Positions 12,611-25,703 of a DNA stretch of 64,000 nt are shown piece by piece. The DNA comes from Sinohyriopsis cumingii. Taxonomy: Eukaryota; Mollusca; Bivalvia; Unionida; Unionidae. A program made the translations under genes and the position numbers. The DNA is taken from contig CM068825.1 in the NCBI GenBank assembly GCA_028554795.2, positions 96,651,451-96,715,450 of the forward strand, written 5' to 3'. How positions within the stretch are numbered: position 1 is the first letter of the stretch; each line of letters opens with the position of its first letter. The notes below the pieces were generated by a model that worked only from the letters and a program-made list of their open reading frames with translations, was not told the DNA's origin and did no database searches.

Positions 12611-13592
12611 TAATGTTATGTATATTTGATTTAATTATATCTGATTTAATATATATTTATTTCAGTTTAATTGTTTGTCAGTTTCAAAAAATTTATTTTT
12701 CATTTCATGATATTGTAATGTAAAATTATTAACTAGAGAATATATTTTTTTATAGAAAATAGTTTGACCTTGACAGTTAGTTTATAAACACCAGGTGGTG
12801 ATCTAATTCCTGACGTTGTTTCAGAATTTGTAGCAACCTTTGTAAATATTTTCTATTTTATTTTAAAATGATTGGTTGTTTCCAAGGTCATGATGGGACT
12901 TTGTTACGTGTTTAGGCTTGAATAACAGTAAAACAGAAGGAATGAAAACAACAAGCTTTTTAAAATTAAACCATTTATTTTCCTGGAAAATTCTGTAAAA
13001 ATGAAAAAAGGAGAAGAACTTGGGTTTCAAGAATCAGATCCAAAAATAATCTAATAATAATCCACGAATTAATTTGCAAAAGTCCTAGTAATAAATGTTC
13101 TAATAATTTCAAATTCGAATCCTGATGTAAAATCCATGATGGATGACGATGATGTATGCTGTAGTCAGTACTGTGCTTATCTACAGTTCCTTTTAGAAAT
13201 ACAAATAATGGCACTCTGGTATTGGAAATCCAAATTAAATTTGTAAGCAGTGGCTTTCCAAAATTTCTGCGTGAGCACTCCTCAAAATATTTCCAGAAAA
13301 TAAAAATTAATCCTATGGAAATCCAGCTGATCTGAAGAATTATTACTCAAATCTCGCTACAACAAATTAACTAGACATCAGTATGAAAAGCCCAAAACTG
13401 AGAAATCTCTCTCAAAACAAAGATTATATTGTATCATAAGACACAGTTTCGAGATTCCCCCAGGTTGCAAAATCAGAGGGGGGGTCACATGATCATGTTT
13501 ATATCACATTCACATAATATGGCCTTGTTTAGACCAATGATTAATAGCATGTAAGAAAAATAAAAATTTAAAACTGTCAAACAAACAAACAA

Positions 13593-13674
<82 letters not shown>

Positions 13675-14380
13675 TCAGATATACATAACATCTTTAAGAT
13701 ATAAACAATTTTTTATATTTCTTGGAGTAAAAATAATTGGCTTTCGTCATGTTCACACTGGGTAAAAGTGAGCTGTAACAAGTACTTGCTTCTATAAACT
13801 TCCAGAAGATGACCATGTGACCCTTGTTTATGTTTTAGAAAACCCATATAACCCATGCTTTTGGAGAATGCTTTTGGAGAATTAATCTCAGTAGAAGTTG
13901 GGCTGTTAAATTGTTAGTTAGCTGTTTGGAGTTATTTCAAATTACATGGATTCAAAAAGATTAATTCTGTTATTTTTCTGGAAAATACGTATGCTCATGT
14001 GATATTGTGGAACAAGGACAGTTTTTATATAAAAATTTATATAGCTATCAGAAACTGGAGTGATTATTTTTATTTCTACAAGGAACTGTAGACTTCAACA
14101 CTACAGATTGTAGCATATGTCATCGTCTTCCATCTTGGATTCTTCATCAGGATTTGAACGTGAAATCAGTAGAACATTTTGTTATTAGGACTACTAAAAT
14201 GTTATTTTTTTATAATTTTTGGATTTGATTCTATAAAACCGTAAAGCTCATACGTGTATTTTTTTCATTTTTCATTTTTTTACCAGGGAAATAAATTATT
14301 GTATTTTTAAAAGCTTGTTGTTTTCACTCTTTCTTGTGTTACTGTTTAATCGAGCCTAAACAAGTGACATAAGAGTAAAC
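12611..14380. mobile_element. Foldback-like insertion with about 700-bp inverted arms
   Basis: The arm at about 12893-13590 matches the reverse complement of about 13680-14380 over most of its length. Shared blocks include GTGTTTAGGCTTG / TTGTTTAGGCTCG, ATGAAAACAACAAGCTTTT / GTGAAAACAACAAGCTTTT, CCTGATGTAAAATCCA / CCTGATGAAGAATCCA and TCACATGATCAT / TCACATGGTCAT. The loop is the (AT)n tract at 13597-13671. The left 280 bp (12611-12893) is a further inverted partial copy of the centre (GTTATGTATATTTGATTTAA). The whole block is absent from the sister element, where AGGTATA is followed at once by AAAACTAAAAAGTGCATG, so it is an insertion or a local inverted-duplication event. Confidence 0.75.
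13597..13671. repeat. (AT)n microsatellite at palindrome centre
   Basis: About 75 bp of pure AT alternation forms the loop of the inverted repeat described above. Confidence 0.95.
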
Positions 14381-14688
14381 ACTAAAAAGTGCATGACCTG
14401 CATATAAGCCAACCTACAACTCAGAGACATCTCAAGATGCACAAGGTAAGTTCTAAATGCATTTATTTAGGCAAAGTGATATTAAAAAAATTACACGTAT
14501 ACTTATCTCGAGGTTGGCATGCATGATTATTAAAAAGAAATGGTATAAACTTGTTTGAAAAGTAATTTATTTAATTTTCTGTTTTCTTATTGTTTCTGCC
14601 TAGTTTAGATTTATGTATAATTTGATCGAATGATGACAAGAATTTAGCATTTGCAAGTTGCTGTAACTCTACCTCTCCCTTTTGACTC

Positions 14689-15003
14689 AACCGCTCCAGT
14701 GGCATAGTGGTTAGAGCGGATGCGTGAGGTCGTGGGTTCGATTCCCGGCTGAGTCATACCAAAGACTTACAAAAATGGTACTAACAGCTGCCTTGCTTGG
14801 CACTCAGCATTAAGAGGTTAGTGTTAGGACTGGTCAGCCTGGTATCAGGATAATCTGGGTGTGACATCATGCTACATGTCTGCGACATGATGCCCCAGTG
14901 CTAGGCATCACTATAAACTGCCACACTGCAGACATCATAGTGATATGACTGAAAAATTATTAAAGCTACGTTAAAAATCCAAATCACACACACACACACA
15001 CCA
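14689..15003 (+). repeat. tRNA-derived SINE, family A, copy 2, with 9-bp target duplication
   Basis: The A box (GTGGCATAGTGGTTAGAGCG) and B box (GGGTTCGATTCCC) are followed by the same body and (CA)n tail as copy 1. TTTTGACTC flanks it on both sides (14680-14688 and 15004-15012). The sister transposon shows the empty site: at 38318-38345 the reverse complement reads CCCTTTTGACTCAACTATTG with no insertion. The SINE therefore landed in this copy after the two transposon copies had separated. Confidence 0.93.
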
Positions 15004-16409
15004 TTTTGACTCGATTATAGTTTGTTTATGCATTATTGCCTTGGACATTTTATATCATTTCACCGGTAATTACGTTCTTACTTTGCTCTGAAATTATAAA
15101 AAACCTAACTCATTAACACATCGAACAAAAACAATACGGTTCAATGCTAATACTGTAAAAGCTGAGTTGTAGTTTGCTTTGATGTAAGTGACCTTACTCC
15201 ATACATGTTAACTTTCACGCCAGGAGGAAAAAAATCTCCTGAATTTTGCGGTCTCTCCACGCCTACCTCAGTTTTCATATCTTTCAGTTTTTGCAGAGAA
15301 CTCCCGATTATTACATTACGTCTTCAATTTTCATTTCTTCTCAACAAGAAAAGACCTACATGTTTAAAATGTTGTATCACCTGTGAATTATTGTTGTGAC
15401 GAAATAATTACTTTAAAGAATTCATTTCTTCACTAAATAGAATGTTAAGTTTAAACATTATTCACATAAATTAATGATTTTTTTAACCTCTACAGTAATA
15501 TAAAAATTAAAAAAATAAACCAGAACAAAAAGGTAAATCACAGCAATAAAATGGTCGGATATACAAAGAGGGGAAAATAATTGCCACATGCACGGTACCA
15601 TGAGGCTTGCTATTTTGGTACCTTTAGTTCAACAAAATTTTCAATCCTTTATTTGCCATTCAGTTGCTGGTGCTTGCGTAACAAACAATAGTGTAGAATG
15701 TGGTTTCTTTGAATTACAGAGGAGGGCCAATCATTTTCACGAAATAGTTGCATGGATAAGGATTAACTTTTAATTATTCATGCTGGCTTTCCTGCTTGTT
15801 TTTTTTTTTTAAAGACTAATATTTAGCTATTGTGCAGTTTGACCACAGCTGACCAGACTATGAAAACAGGGCACGCCAAAGGGAGAAACAGCTAGTCTTT
15901 TTGCGAATTTTACGCTTATTGGACCAGGAAGATCAATTGATATTTAGTGAAAACAAGGCTTTAAAAATGCCATGAAAAAACTCCCAATTTTAGGTCCCAA
16001 TCTCTATTTTTTTATTCAGTCTCCCTACTTGGCTTTTGAAAAGTTCATAGGTATGCCTTTGCCCCTGTTTTACAAAACTAGGTAATATTAAGGAATAAAA
16101 GGTAATTGCAGATCAATGCACTTGTATAGTTACCAATAAAAATTCCCTCTTATCACGAGCTAGTTTCAGGTTTTAATGATTAACTGGTTTGTACTTCTGT
16201 TGCAAAACAATAGAAATTTGCTGACTATCAGCATAGGAGATGCCAAAACAATTAAGTTTTCCATTGTGTGGAAAGTTGTGATGTTTGTTCAGCTAAAATG
16301 CAAAATTAAAATTGATTGATGATGATCTTAGTTGAACTATATGAGAATGTTAGCCTTTATTATTACTACTCTTCATGAACATGTAAATTATGATGGTTAT
16401 ATGCCTTAA

Positions 16410-17197
16410 CCCTTTACCTCATGCAAGCGCCTTTGGACACCTCTACTCCATTCGCATGGAAGCGCCTTTTGACGTCTCTACTCCATTCGCATGGTAGCAC
16501 CTTTTGTTGTCTGCTGTAAACATCAGCTATTTTAAGCCGGTTTTCGTAGCGCCTCCTTCAGGGAAAATCCCCCTATTAAATACTACATTCATTTCTGCGA
16601 ATGACAATTACGTCAGATCACGTGGTAACTGATCATGCTCTGGTCAATATCTGCTATTTAAAGTAACTGCTTCATAATCTCCACTCTCCAAAATGGAGGT
16701 CGCTGATTTCATTCAGTACTTATGAAGTTCTCACGATTAGAATCACAACTATGAAAGATTCAATAACTTAGGTAAAGGCTCTAATATTAATGTAGGCAGC
16801 AATTAGTTTTTATAAATTATCAAATTCAGATGACTTAGTGATGTAGACGCAGACAAAAAATTGTAAATTTCGAGTATGAGAAATGGCAGCTACGGTTGGT
16901 CATGTGGTCTCACTGACTTGATGGTGAACGAGTTCTCTCAAGATTTTAAAGCACATAAAAAATTCTTCCGTGAAAAATAATTACACAGCTGTAAAAATCA
17001 GACTTTACTCTTAAATTTTTCCACACATAATAGATGTGTACCAAAAATGTAAAATGGTTCAAATTGCTGTTAAACGTAACATACACTGCATTGCTTAACA
17101 GTTAACAGGCAGGCCTGTGCGTATGGAGTTTAATAGATAACAGGTGTTATATTTACAGCGCACTGCACTGAGTAACTTTGTTCTATGAGGTAAAGGG
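16410..17197. mobile_element. piggyBac-type non-autonomous element (MITE), 788 bp
   Basis: The terminal inverted repeats are CCCTTTACCTCAT on the left and ATGAGGTAAAGGG on the right, perfect over 13 bp. The flanks are TTAA (16406-16409) and TTAT (17198-17201), i.e. a TTAA target with one change. TTAA plus CCCTTT ends is the piggyBac signature. The block is missing from the sister element at about 36640, which confirms insertion. No coding capacity is seen. Confidence 0.85.
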
Positions 17198-17904
17198 TTA
17201 TACAATTAAACGTGTGTACCTTTTTAAAAATATTACCTAAATTTGTAGGATAGCTTATATCATTGAAAATGAGTAACTCGTGAGCGCATGATTCAACATA
17301 AATGAAACAGCTATTAAGGACTAGCTGAAATGTTATCTGGAAGAATGCAATTTGGTAGAAACAACGAATAAAGCAAAATCTGCATCTAATATGTTTGGGA
17401 ATAAATAAGTAAGGATTTATGTGATGCTGTGTTCGCTTTGCACTAAGTACTGTACATTATAGTTCAGCATGGTCTCCCTGGTAAATTCAACTGGTGCCTG
17501 TGAATTAGGAAGTCTGTTTTTACCTTTAATTAACTTAGTGTTGGAGAAATCAGAAAATATGCACATGCAAAATAATAACAAAATCAATCACAGTACTGTG
17601 TAACAGTTTAATAATTGTCGAGTCACTGAAAGTTACTCTTTTCTTTACATGCCTATGTCTTAGGACACGGAAAAAATTATTGTTTTGTGTCCCAAGATTT
17701 ACAGCCATTACAGTAGTCAACAAAAAGACCTAAAAACTGAGAAGTTTAGAGATTGGTCTGCAGAAAAGCTGACACCTCCCTTCTTCCAGGCCTTCATTTG
17801 TTCCTAAATTATTTGGCTTATATGCGAGTATATATGATAGATAAGCTCCACACAAAAGTATTAATCATTAGAAAGTTTGGTATGTTAGGATCATCTTGGT
17901 TGCC

Positions 17905-18110
17905 CCAGGGAGCTGAATGGTCTAAAGTAATCACCTTTACCAATCACTGCCTTCTCAGCTCTGTCCATGTGGGTTCTAGTCTCAGGCTCAGACAGTGTGG
18001 TTATCTGTTAAAGCTTGCCAGTAGATTCCCATGGCTATAGATTTCCCAGTGTTCTTACATGGGTTTTCCCTGGTTCTTCCTCCATCAGTTGTCTGAGAAA
18101 TGTTCAACAA
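17905..18110 (+). repeat. tRNA-like SINE, family B, copy 1 (partial)
   Basis: It contains GAGCTGAATGGTCTAAAG (A-box-like), GGGTTCTAGTCTC (B-box-like) and AAAGCTTGCCAGTAGATTCC, the block shared with copies at 40770-40947 and 51508-51725. It begins about 67 bp outside the right end of the TIR element. Confidence 0.65.
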
Positions 18111-18414
18111 CAATAGTAATGATCTTGTCCATCCCTTTGACCTTATTTCCTCCTAATCTAGGCTGTAACATGTTCCATTACACCTGTTGCTCAAAAATTG
18201 GAGTTGGGGTTCGTCTTGGGACTGTACTGTATCGCATACTTAAAGTGGGTTCCTTTAACCTACATTTTTTTTTTTTATATGCCTGTCAGATTCTGTCCTT
18301 TCATCTATCTGTTACATATATTCATTCTACACAGTTCTCAATCATCTACAGTAACTAATCTTGGTGGACTTCTTTTGATAGGATTAAAAAGAATGCGTTT
18401 TATTGGGTTTCAGG

Positions 18415-19010
18415 TTCAGTCTGGGTAACTGAATGAATGAAGAAAAATGATTTCTGCACAATAGCTCAAGTTCTCTGCAGTTACTAAGTTGATTGGATTC
18501 ATGTGCTTGTGATAAGATTGCAGATTTTTAAGGCAAATTACAAAGTTACTGTCTGAAAATTAAGTTTCCATACCATAACTTAAGTTGTACTTTTTCGATT
18601 GTTACCAAACCTAGTGGAATGCTTGCACTTTGGACAGGGAAGTATCCTGTCACTTTAAGGATTAAAAAGCTCAAGGTCAGAGTCACTGTGACTGAAAAAA
18701 TTACTTCTGTACAGTATCATTAGTTCTATTTCAAAGATTTGCTCCAATGTTTGTGGATGGATTGCACACGAGGTAAAGAAAAAGCTTTTGATTTTGGGCT
18801 CATAAAAGGTCACAGATCATGGTGACTGACTTGAGGAAGAAAATTGTTTTCTGCAGAATAACACAAGTTTTACATCACCAACTGGGACCAAACTGAATGG
18901 CATACACTTAAGGTATTGAAGAAACCTTTTGATGGTGGAGGGCAAAAGTATCAAGGTCAGGGTCACTGACAGAAAGAAAAGAAATAGTTTCTACACAGAT
19001 ATTTTAGTTA
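18415..19010. repeat. AAGGTCA-type dispersed repeat, locus 1
   Basis: A loose tandem of units of about 140-150 bp, each with AAGGTCAGxGTCACTG, then GAAAAAATTnnTTCTGCACA, then a line of type TACCAAACTTTGTGGATGG. The same units occur at 52660-52832, 53974-54330 and 57890-58500. I associate such repeats with molluscan genomes; they carry no gene. Confidence 0.6.
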
Positions 19011-22000
19011 CTTACCATAGGGGATTATTAAACATTGGGAAGCATGTAATGTTGATTGTTTTCAGATGGCTTCTTTTATTTGTATGTATGAGCTCATGTT
19101 TTGCCTAGCTTCCAGCACAAGTTAAAAATTAAAGTAGCAGCATTTCTTTTTCTTGAGTTGTGAGGTTTTAGGAGATGAAGTATCTGCACCTAAAGTTGAC
19201 AGTCATTGTTGTATCATGGAACAGTAAAGTGGGTAGTTGAAAACCCATTCCACCCAACTCTCTCTTTTTCTGTAACGGATAATGATAGGCTATCTGTCCA
19301 TGCCCTCAAGCTAACCCGCATTGATTGTAGTGATTACAGCAACATAAGAGGGTGGTAGTGGTGGTGACACATTCTACTTTTCTATTGTGCTGATGACTCA
19401 TCACTTGAAACCTTTCATCTGGATAGCCTCATTGAAGAGCTTTATCTTGTGTCAAGTGTGCAAGAAAGAACAGCTAGTACTTGCTCATAGCAAACACCCC
19501 ATACATAATGCATACCTATACCTGGTTTTGTAACATTTGACCCATCCATTATATAGATCAAGATCGCTGTTACATAATGCTTCAGTTGAATCAAGTCTGC
19601 AAACAACAATAATTATTATCGTAAAAAATAAACCTAACAACAACCTAAATACGTCAAAATGTAATTTTGGACATGTACAAAATGTTTTCCAAAAAATGCA
19701 ATACACTTTGTCTGCTAGCTCGTTAAGGTCTGAGCTTATTTTCATTTTAGATGAAAGACGTCTGATTCAGAGGGATTTTTGTATAAACAATTACTTAGAT
19801 ATGTAAGAGAAGTTTTTAATTGGCTATCAGACCCACACATGGGCAAATGGGTGAACATTGGACTTTCTTGCTTGGTTGCTTACTGAAACATTGCTTTTGT
19901 ACCTGGTTGTCACCTGTTACTAAAGATTCCAAAGTTGCCCAATTTTTTGCAAAGGTTCATCTTTGTGAAGTGTGATCAGGTCTAACAATAGGATAACATT
20001 ATTAGTCTAATTACAGATGAAAAATTTGATATAATTAAAAGCCCAAAAACTGAAAAATGTGGCAGTAATGTTTGGAAACTACAGAGAGATTGGGGTAAGA
20101 TAGTACTACATCATAGAAATTGAGTCAAGTGGGATTGTGAAAAAATAGTTTTTTTAAAAAAACATACAAATTTGATGAAACATTTGTGACAAAAGCTTTT
20201 AGATATTTTGAATATGGAAAATTGCTGAATTCTTCAAATTATTTGTAATACTTCTTGCAGAGTTCATTCTAGGATTCATCCAGAATTACTCTTATGAACA
20301 GCAGGATACTGTATTATTTTGTAAATATATCAGAATTATTGTGTTCCATAATGAACAAATTATTATTGATAACATCAGTTAATTACAATTTATGCTGATC
20401 ATTAGATGTATCTTATCACTGACAGGTTTCACACAAACAAAAATATAAATTTGTCATATTTGTTATTAGTAGAACCACTAAATATGTCATATGAATTTAT
20501 TTTTTAATACTGTTTAAGTAGTGTCCTTGAATATGAGTAATTATTGTGTAGCCATTTGGACCTTGACAACCATTCATGCTTGATTTTTTTGTCTCAAGAT
20601 TTTGAGTGGCATTCAACAGATTCAGTGCTGGCTGGTTCATGAATCAGTGTCACGGTCTATTTGAATCTCCTCTTTTGCATAGGTGCTTGTGCCAGTAAAA
20701 CTAGACAACTTGCTCATGTATTGCCAAGCTACAATTGTATTGCAATAAGCATCATCATGGTGAAGATTCTCTATCACATATGCCTGAGAGAAAAAAGTTA
20801 ATGGCGCAGTGTATTTAAGTAGTAATAGTATGTTATTTGTAACCTTTATGTGTCACACCATCACAAGATTTTTCAATGGGGCTGTGACTTTTTAATTGCC
20901 CCAGTGGTGCAGAAATGCATTTTAGATTGAACCCAGCCTTGGGTTAAAAATCGAGGAGTAACATACTCTTATTGTTTAAAATGAAATGCATGTTGAGCTC
21001 TGCATTTAGCAAAGGAAAGTATCAGGGGATTAAATCAATAATCCGGGACACCTCATTTACGCGTCAGTAAGTAGTACCCTATTTCCCAGCTTTGTAACAT
21101 CAGGGTCATTTAAGATACACCAAAGTGGGCGGTATTACAGAAAAGTAGACAGTTGTAGCCAGGGCTGTACAGAGCGAACATGGGTTTTGGTGTGTGAAAC
21201 ACCTGGGCCTCTCTTAGTTCTTGTTCAAACAAAAAAAAAATCTTTTCTAGTACTAAAAAGTATTGTTTGACCTGGGACCCAGGGATGTATCCCCAGTTGC
21301 CCCCCCCCCCTTTTTTTTTTGTCGGCCCAGGTTGTAGCTCTGCAGTGGTACCAAATAATCTGGACTTTCTAGTCGCATTACTGTATACAGAGGGAGAAAA
21401 TAAAACATTTTTTGAGACCCAAATATTTTACACCAAAACTTTGCCCTTGGCTGGAATCCAATTTTTTTCTCCAAATTTTAGACTCTTTGGCCTCAGATGT
21501 AAGGCAGACCAGTCTGAACTGTACACAGATGATGGAGAAAAATGTTGCCAGGACACAAACATGACTGGTCCAAAAAGCATAAAAACAAAAGAAAAAACAC
21601 CAACTTTAACCCTTCTGCTCATGCACGAGTGAAATAGCCAATGAAAAACAATGTTTCTAACACAGCTAAGCCTCATACTAGTCTAAAATTTCTTGAAAGC
21701 CAATTTATTCGGATGTATTCAAAACTAGGCCCCCAAAACTAGTTTCCTACACACATTTTAGGCGAAAATTAAAAAATCTCCATGGGAGTTAAGTCATGCC
21801 ATTGGGTTATGTCATTAAAGTGAACATTAGTCTCCTCCACTAGGAGAAATAATGGTGTAATGATGCTTGATATGTTGGATGGGATTTTAAAAAATATACA
21901 AATATACTCCCTTCCCTTGCTTTCATGAGCTTATTTGTCTACTGTGTATTCAGACTTGCTAGTTGAAGTGCATGGCTTTAACAGTGTTTTATATTGTCCG

Positions 22001-23382
22001 TAGCAGTGGATATGCCACTTCAGTGCCTAGAACTCTCTTATGTATCAATTAAAGCATATAATTTATTGATTATTGGTAATTAAATTTATATACTAGTAAT
22101 ACAGATTGTGTTACACCCCAGGAGTGAAGGAATATTTATTTCACATACCATCTATTGTTATTGTATTTTCATACATGCTGGGAAGGTAAACTACTGACTT
22201 ATCTTCATTAAATGAAATAGAAGCATAATCTATTGCATCTTTTTTAAAGTGTCATGAAATGATAACCAGTTTAGCTGCCCTCACTTTTATGTTTAATAAG
22301 TTTTGACAGGATTTATTTTCATTAGCTCATTGAGGCTACTAAATCACTAAAAAATTTCTACACTGAAATAACCTGCTGTGTGAGGTAATTGTCGTGTGTT
22401 GTAATACTTTCAAGCTTTCTCTTTGGCTCAAGGACAGTGTGCAAGAGATATTACCCAAATAAATAGATCTATTCTGTATCAACTGTGTGCCTCAGACAGA
22501 TCATAAAATTATTTTCAGGCAGTTTAAACCTAAATTGATCCATTTTTATCGAGAAAACATTACAAGTCGAGTCCAACTGCAAATTGCACAGACCTAGATC
22601 TATGATCACATAATGCGCTGGCAGATCTGGGTCTGTACAGTTTGTTTGGAGTAATCAGTTGAACAAGCAGCATAGACCCTGAAATGCAGGTGCATTAAGC
22701 TGAGGCTGAAGAAAAAATAAATATCCTAGTTAAATAGAAAATCAAAGTCCGCCCCCCCCCCCATTAAATGGTTGGACGCTAACATTTTAGTGACAGAAAA
22801 TGAGACAGTGCTCTGAGACCTAAGACCTAAATTTCTATAATTGGCACACCTCAACATGTACAGAAATCCTGCCATCTCCCAACAGGAGACAAATCTGCTT
22901 CCTCCTGATGAGAACTTGTTTCAAAGCCACATGTGCATGTTGAATAAAGAGATGTAACAGCTGGGGAACAGAGAGTTTTGCACATGCTATCTTTTTCTGC
23001 CATACTCAATTATTGTGCTCTCATGTAACGAATAAGAAGAGCAGTTAAATATTTATCATTGGACTTCTTGACTACACTGCAGTATTTAATGCAGTGCAGT
23101 TAATGAGTGTCATGACAGTAGATTGGTAGAGATTTGATTGCCCCTTCCATTTCTATCACAATTCATTTATCCAGTGACCCAGGAGATGTAGTTGAAAATA
23201 AAAAAACTATATATTGTTAAAAATGTGTGAATATGTGATGATTAACAGTGTATCTGCCTTTGAGTGGAAAGAAAGCAACAGTAGTACAATGTATACATTC
23301 ATGAATGAAAGGAAGTGTGCATATTTTGTTTTTATGAATGAACTGCAATACGTTATACAGTATGTGTATTTAATAACTACCC

Positions 23383-23420
23383 ATGTGTATGTATGTATGT
23401 ATGTATATATATATATATAT
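23383..23420. repeat. (TATG)n(TA)n microsatellite
   Basis: Five TATG units pass into a TA run. Confidence 0.9.
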
Positions 23421-23534
23421 CGGATACCAAGGCAAATAAAAAAGTTTTGCTTCCTAATGCACTGGTTTTAAAATTAGGGTAGGCAGATCAGTTTATTTTA
23501 AATAGCATATTTAATAATGTGATTTTTTTTTTAC

Positions 23535-23561
23535 GGGGGGGGGGGGGGGGGGCGGGCGGGG
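23535..23561 (+). repeat. Poly-G tract with G-quadruplex potential
   Basis: Eighteen or more consecutive G followed by CGGGCGGGG in an otherwise AT-rich intron. It could form a G-quadruplex on this strand, and it is also prone to assembly length error. Confidence 0.7.
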
Positions 23562-25703
23562 ATTTATAAAGAAACATTGGTAGTCCGCCAACCAGAAACA
23601 TATTTTTGTGTCTAATTGCATGATTTCATATTGACTGTGCCTTCATATTTATTGTCAAGTGTCTCTGTTGACCAGAGAATGAAAGAAACGGGGAATGTTG
23701 ATGTACAAACATGCCATTAATAATATACCTGTCAAGTAAAGGATGAAGATGAATGATACCCTGTTGAATTTACATATTTAGTTCTCTACATGACCTGGCA
23801 TATGGACATATTTACTTGTTCATACACACACATATATACAGGTATATGCACTCATTATATGATTGTTGCTGTTTTCATGACAGATCAGTGCATGGATGAA
23901 AATAGCATGCCAGATTCTGATATAGTTGAAAAACTGCATGAATTCATGACTCGGTATGTACTACCTACCGGTCAAGTTATTAAAAGCAATAATTGTCATA
24001 GGTATGGTATTCATTGATGATGATTTAATAACGATGCTGTTTTCACAGACAGTGCACATTAATCAATTGACACCTAAAGGTTAAAAATAAAATCATATTT
24101 TTAACTCTCATTGTTTGATGTACTGACAGAAAATAAATAATATTTTCACATAGACAGTTTTGATGTAAAGCCTGTAAAAAAAACTTCTGTATGTATTAGT
24201 TATGTAAACTGTCTAAAAGTTAACAAATTGTGAATTAGTGCAAGTACAGCACTGGATGAAATAGAATGTAAAGATCTGTTAGTTAAAAAAATACTACCAA
24301 TAGTACACAATTCCTTTTTCGTAATGCCATTTTTAAACTAAATTTGTCTATATGCTAATTCTCAAAATCATTGTGACCACTGGATGGTGTTGAGCACAAC
24401 AAAAAGTAATGTCCATATTCAGCCTCTGTATTTATTGATGGTAATGCAGATATGAACTGTGATATGTGTGGAAGCATGATACATTGAGAATAGCATAATA
24501 TATCTAACCATGGTTTGGTGGACATATCAAAATGGTTTGAAAGGAAATGAAAATATGAGACTAAGTTTTACTTTATTTCTTTTAGCCCATATTGTTATAA
24601 ATTGGTATGATTTTGATCATGGGTCCATTGTAGTACTGAATTATAGTTGTTAATGAAGTGTGTTACAATGAGGGAGAAGTGTACTTTCTAAATTGGTGTT
24701 TTTTTGTGAATTTTCTTTATTTAATATTACTTTCAATAAACTTCATGTTTAAGATTTTCAATCACAGTTCACAAACCTGGTCTATGTAGAACACATGGTA
24801 CTAATGGTATGGAAAAATGGGAACCAGCCTGGAAATGGGTGAACATAGAATAGAGTATATATGGGTTTGGCTGACCAGGATTGGTTAATAATGTAAGTTA
24901 TGTTTCAGGAAAAAGAATCTTTTGAGAGCTTATCCTAGTTGTAAGTGGAAAAAGGAACATTGTTTTATTGATGGAATTTCAGTTCTTTAACAGTCTTGAG
25001 TTTGGAACACTCATTACTTAAATTAGCACATAACTCTTTGGTGCAGAATTGAAAGCAGGTCCCAAAAATCCGCAGCCAATATTCTTTTTTTCTACACAGA
25101 AGCTGACAGCCAGTTTTCATCTATACAGATAAATATAGGTTTGATCATGAGCACTCAGAAATTTTAAGTTATTGAATTTTTTATATCATGGTGTTTGCAT
25201 AGGTTTGCTATGAGAACTGAATTAGTACGGTGAGTCCTGTATTGATTCATCATGGACAAAATGTGTCATTTTGACATTATTCATTTGTTTAGTCATACAT
25301 GCTTTACAGCACATGATAGACTTGATTGTTAATGATTGGAGGGGGTATGAATTAACTTAAAAGTTGTGGATAAAGTTGATCATCTTTTACTAATGTTTGT
25401 TACAGTAGTCCCCCTCTTATAAGGCCACCCCTATTGCAGCAGGGAAGTGGCCTTATAATGAGGGTGGCCTTTTTAGAGGGAGATGACAAATGTGAATAGT
25501 AAATACATATGAAGAAAGTCACATTTAATTCTAAAACATTTAATATTTTCATTAAAAAATCACATGCATGTTGTGAAATAAATGTAAAACAAACTGTTTC
25601 ATCAGTTTCAAAAGAATTTTATGAATAACCGTTGATATAGTTTTAAAACTGTCTTTATAATTATGTTACAGATCACATCATCTGTCACTTTGTCGGTAAC
25701 AGC

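Larger units (their letters stand above)
12551..17837. mobile_element. TIR element, copy 1 (5.3 kb with nested insertions)
   Basis: The left end CTGTATATAGCTTGCATATA and the right end GGCTTATATGCGAGTATATA are inverted, with TA outside. Large parts match the element at 36011-38661 in the opposite orientation, for example CCTCCCTTCTTCCAGGCCTT near the right end and AAACTGAACAGGTATAA near the left. Compared with that copy it carries three extra blocks: a foldback-like palindrome (12611-14380), a SINE (14689-15003) and a TTAA-flanked MITE (16410-17197). CCGTATATACTTGCGTATAAGCC-type ends with TA duplication fit a Tc1/mariner-like (pogo branch) element. No transposase was recognised in either copy. 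Confidence 0.85.
19011..25402. other. Intron 1, long unassigned stretch
   Basis: No gene or complete element was recognised in 6.4 kb. Visible items are a C12T11-like run at 21301-21320, an inverted pair around 22580-22640 (GCACAGACCTAGATCT and AGATCTGGGTCTGT), a (TATG)n(TA)n tract at 23383-23420 and a G-run at 23535-23561. The open frames at 21253-21676 overlap on both strands across low-complexity sequence and look spurious. Confidence 0.45.

Noticed and set aside
12975..13214. Conserved small protein shared by both palindrome arms
   Set aside because: Both arms have similar open frames (GTVD...PSWILHQD), but most differences change the amino acid, so the similarity follows from the DNA duplication rather than protein constraint.
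13485..13691. Minus-strand frame with a long IY repeat
   Set aside because: Translation of the (AT)n microsatellite.
15588..15773. Coding remnant in TIR element copy 1
   Set aside because: A 61-codon frame without family resemblance, not maintained in the inverted copy near 37290-37450.
21253..21676. Overlapping open frames on both strands
   Set aside because: They cross C/T and A homopolymers, overlap each other and resemble no family.
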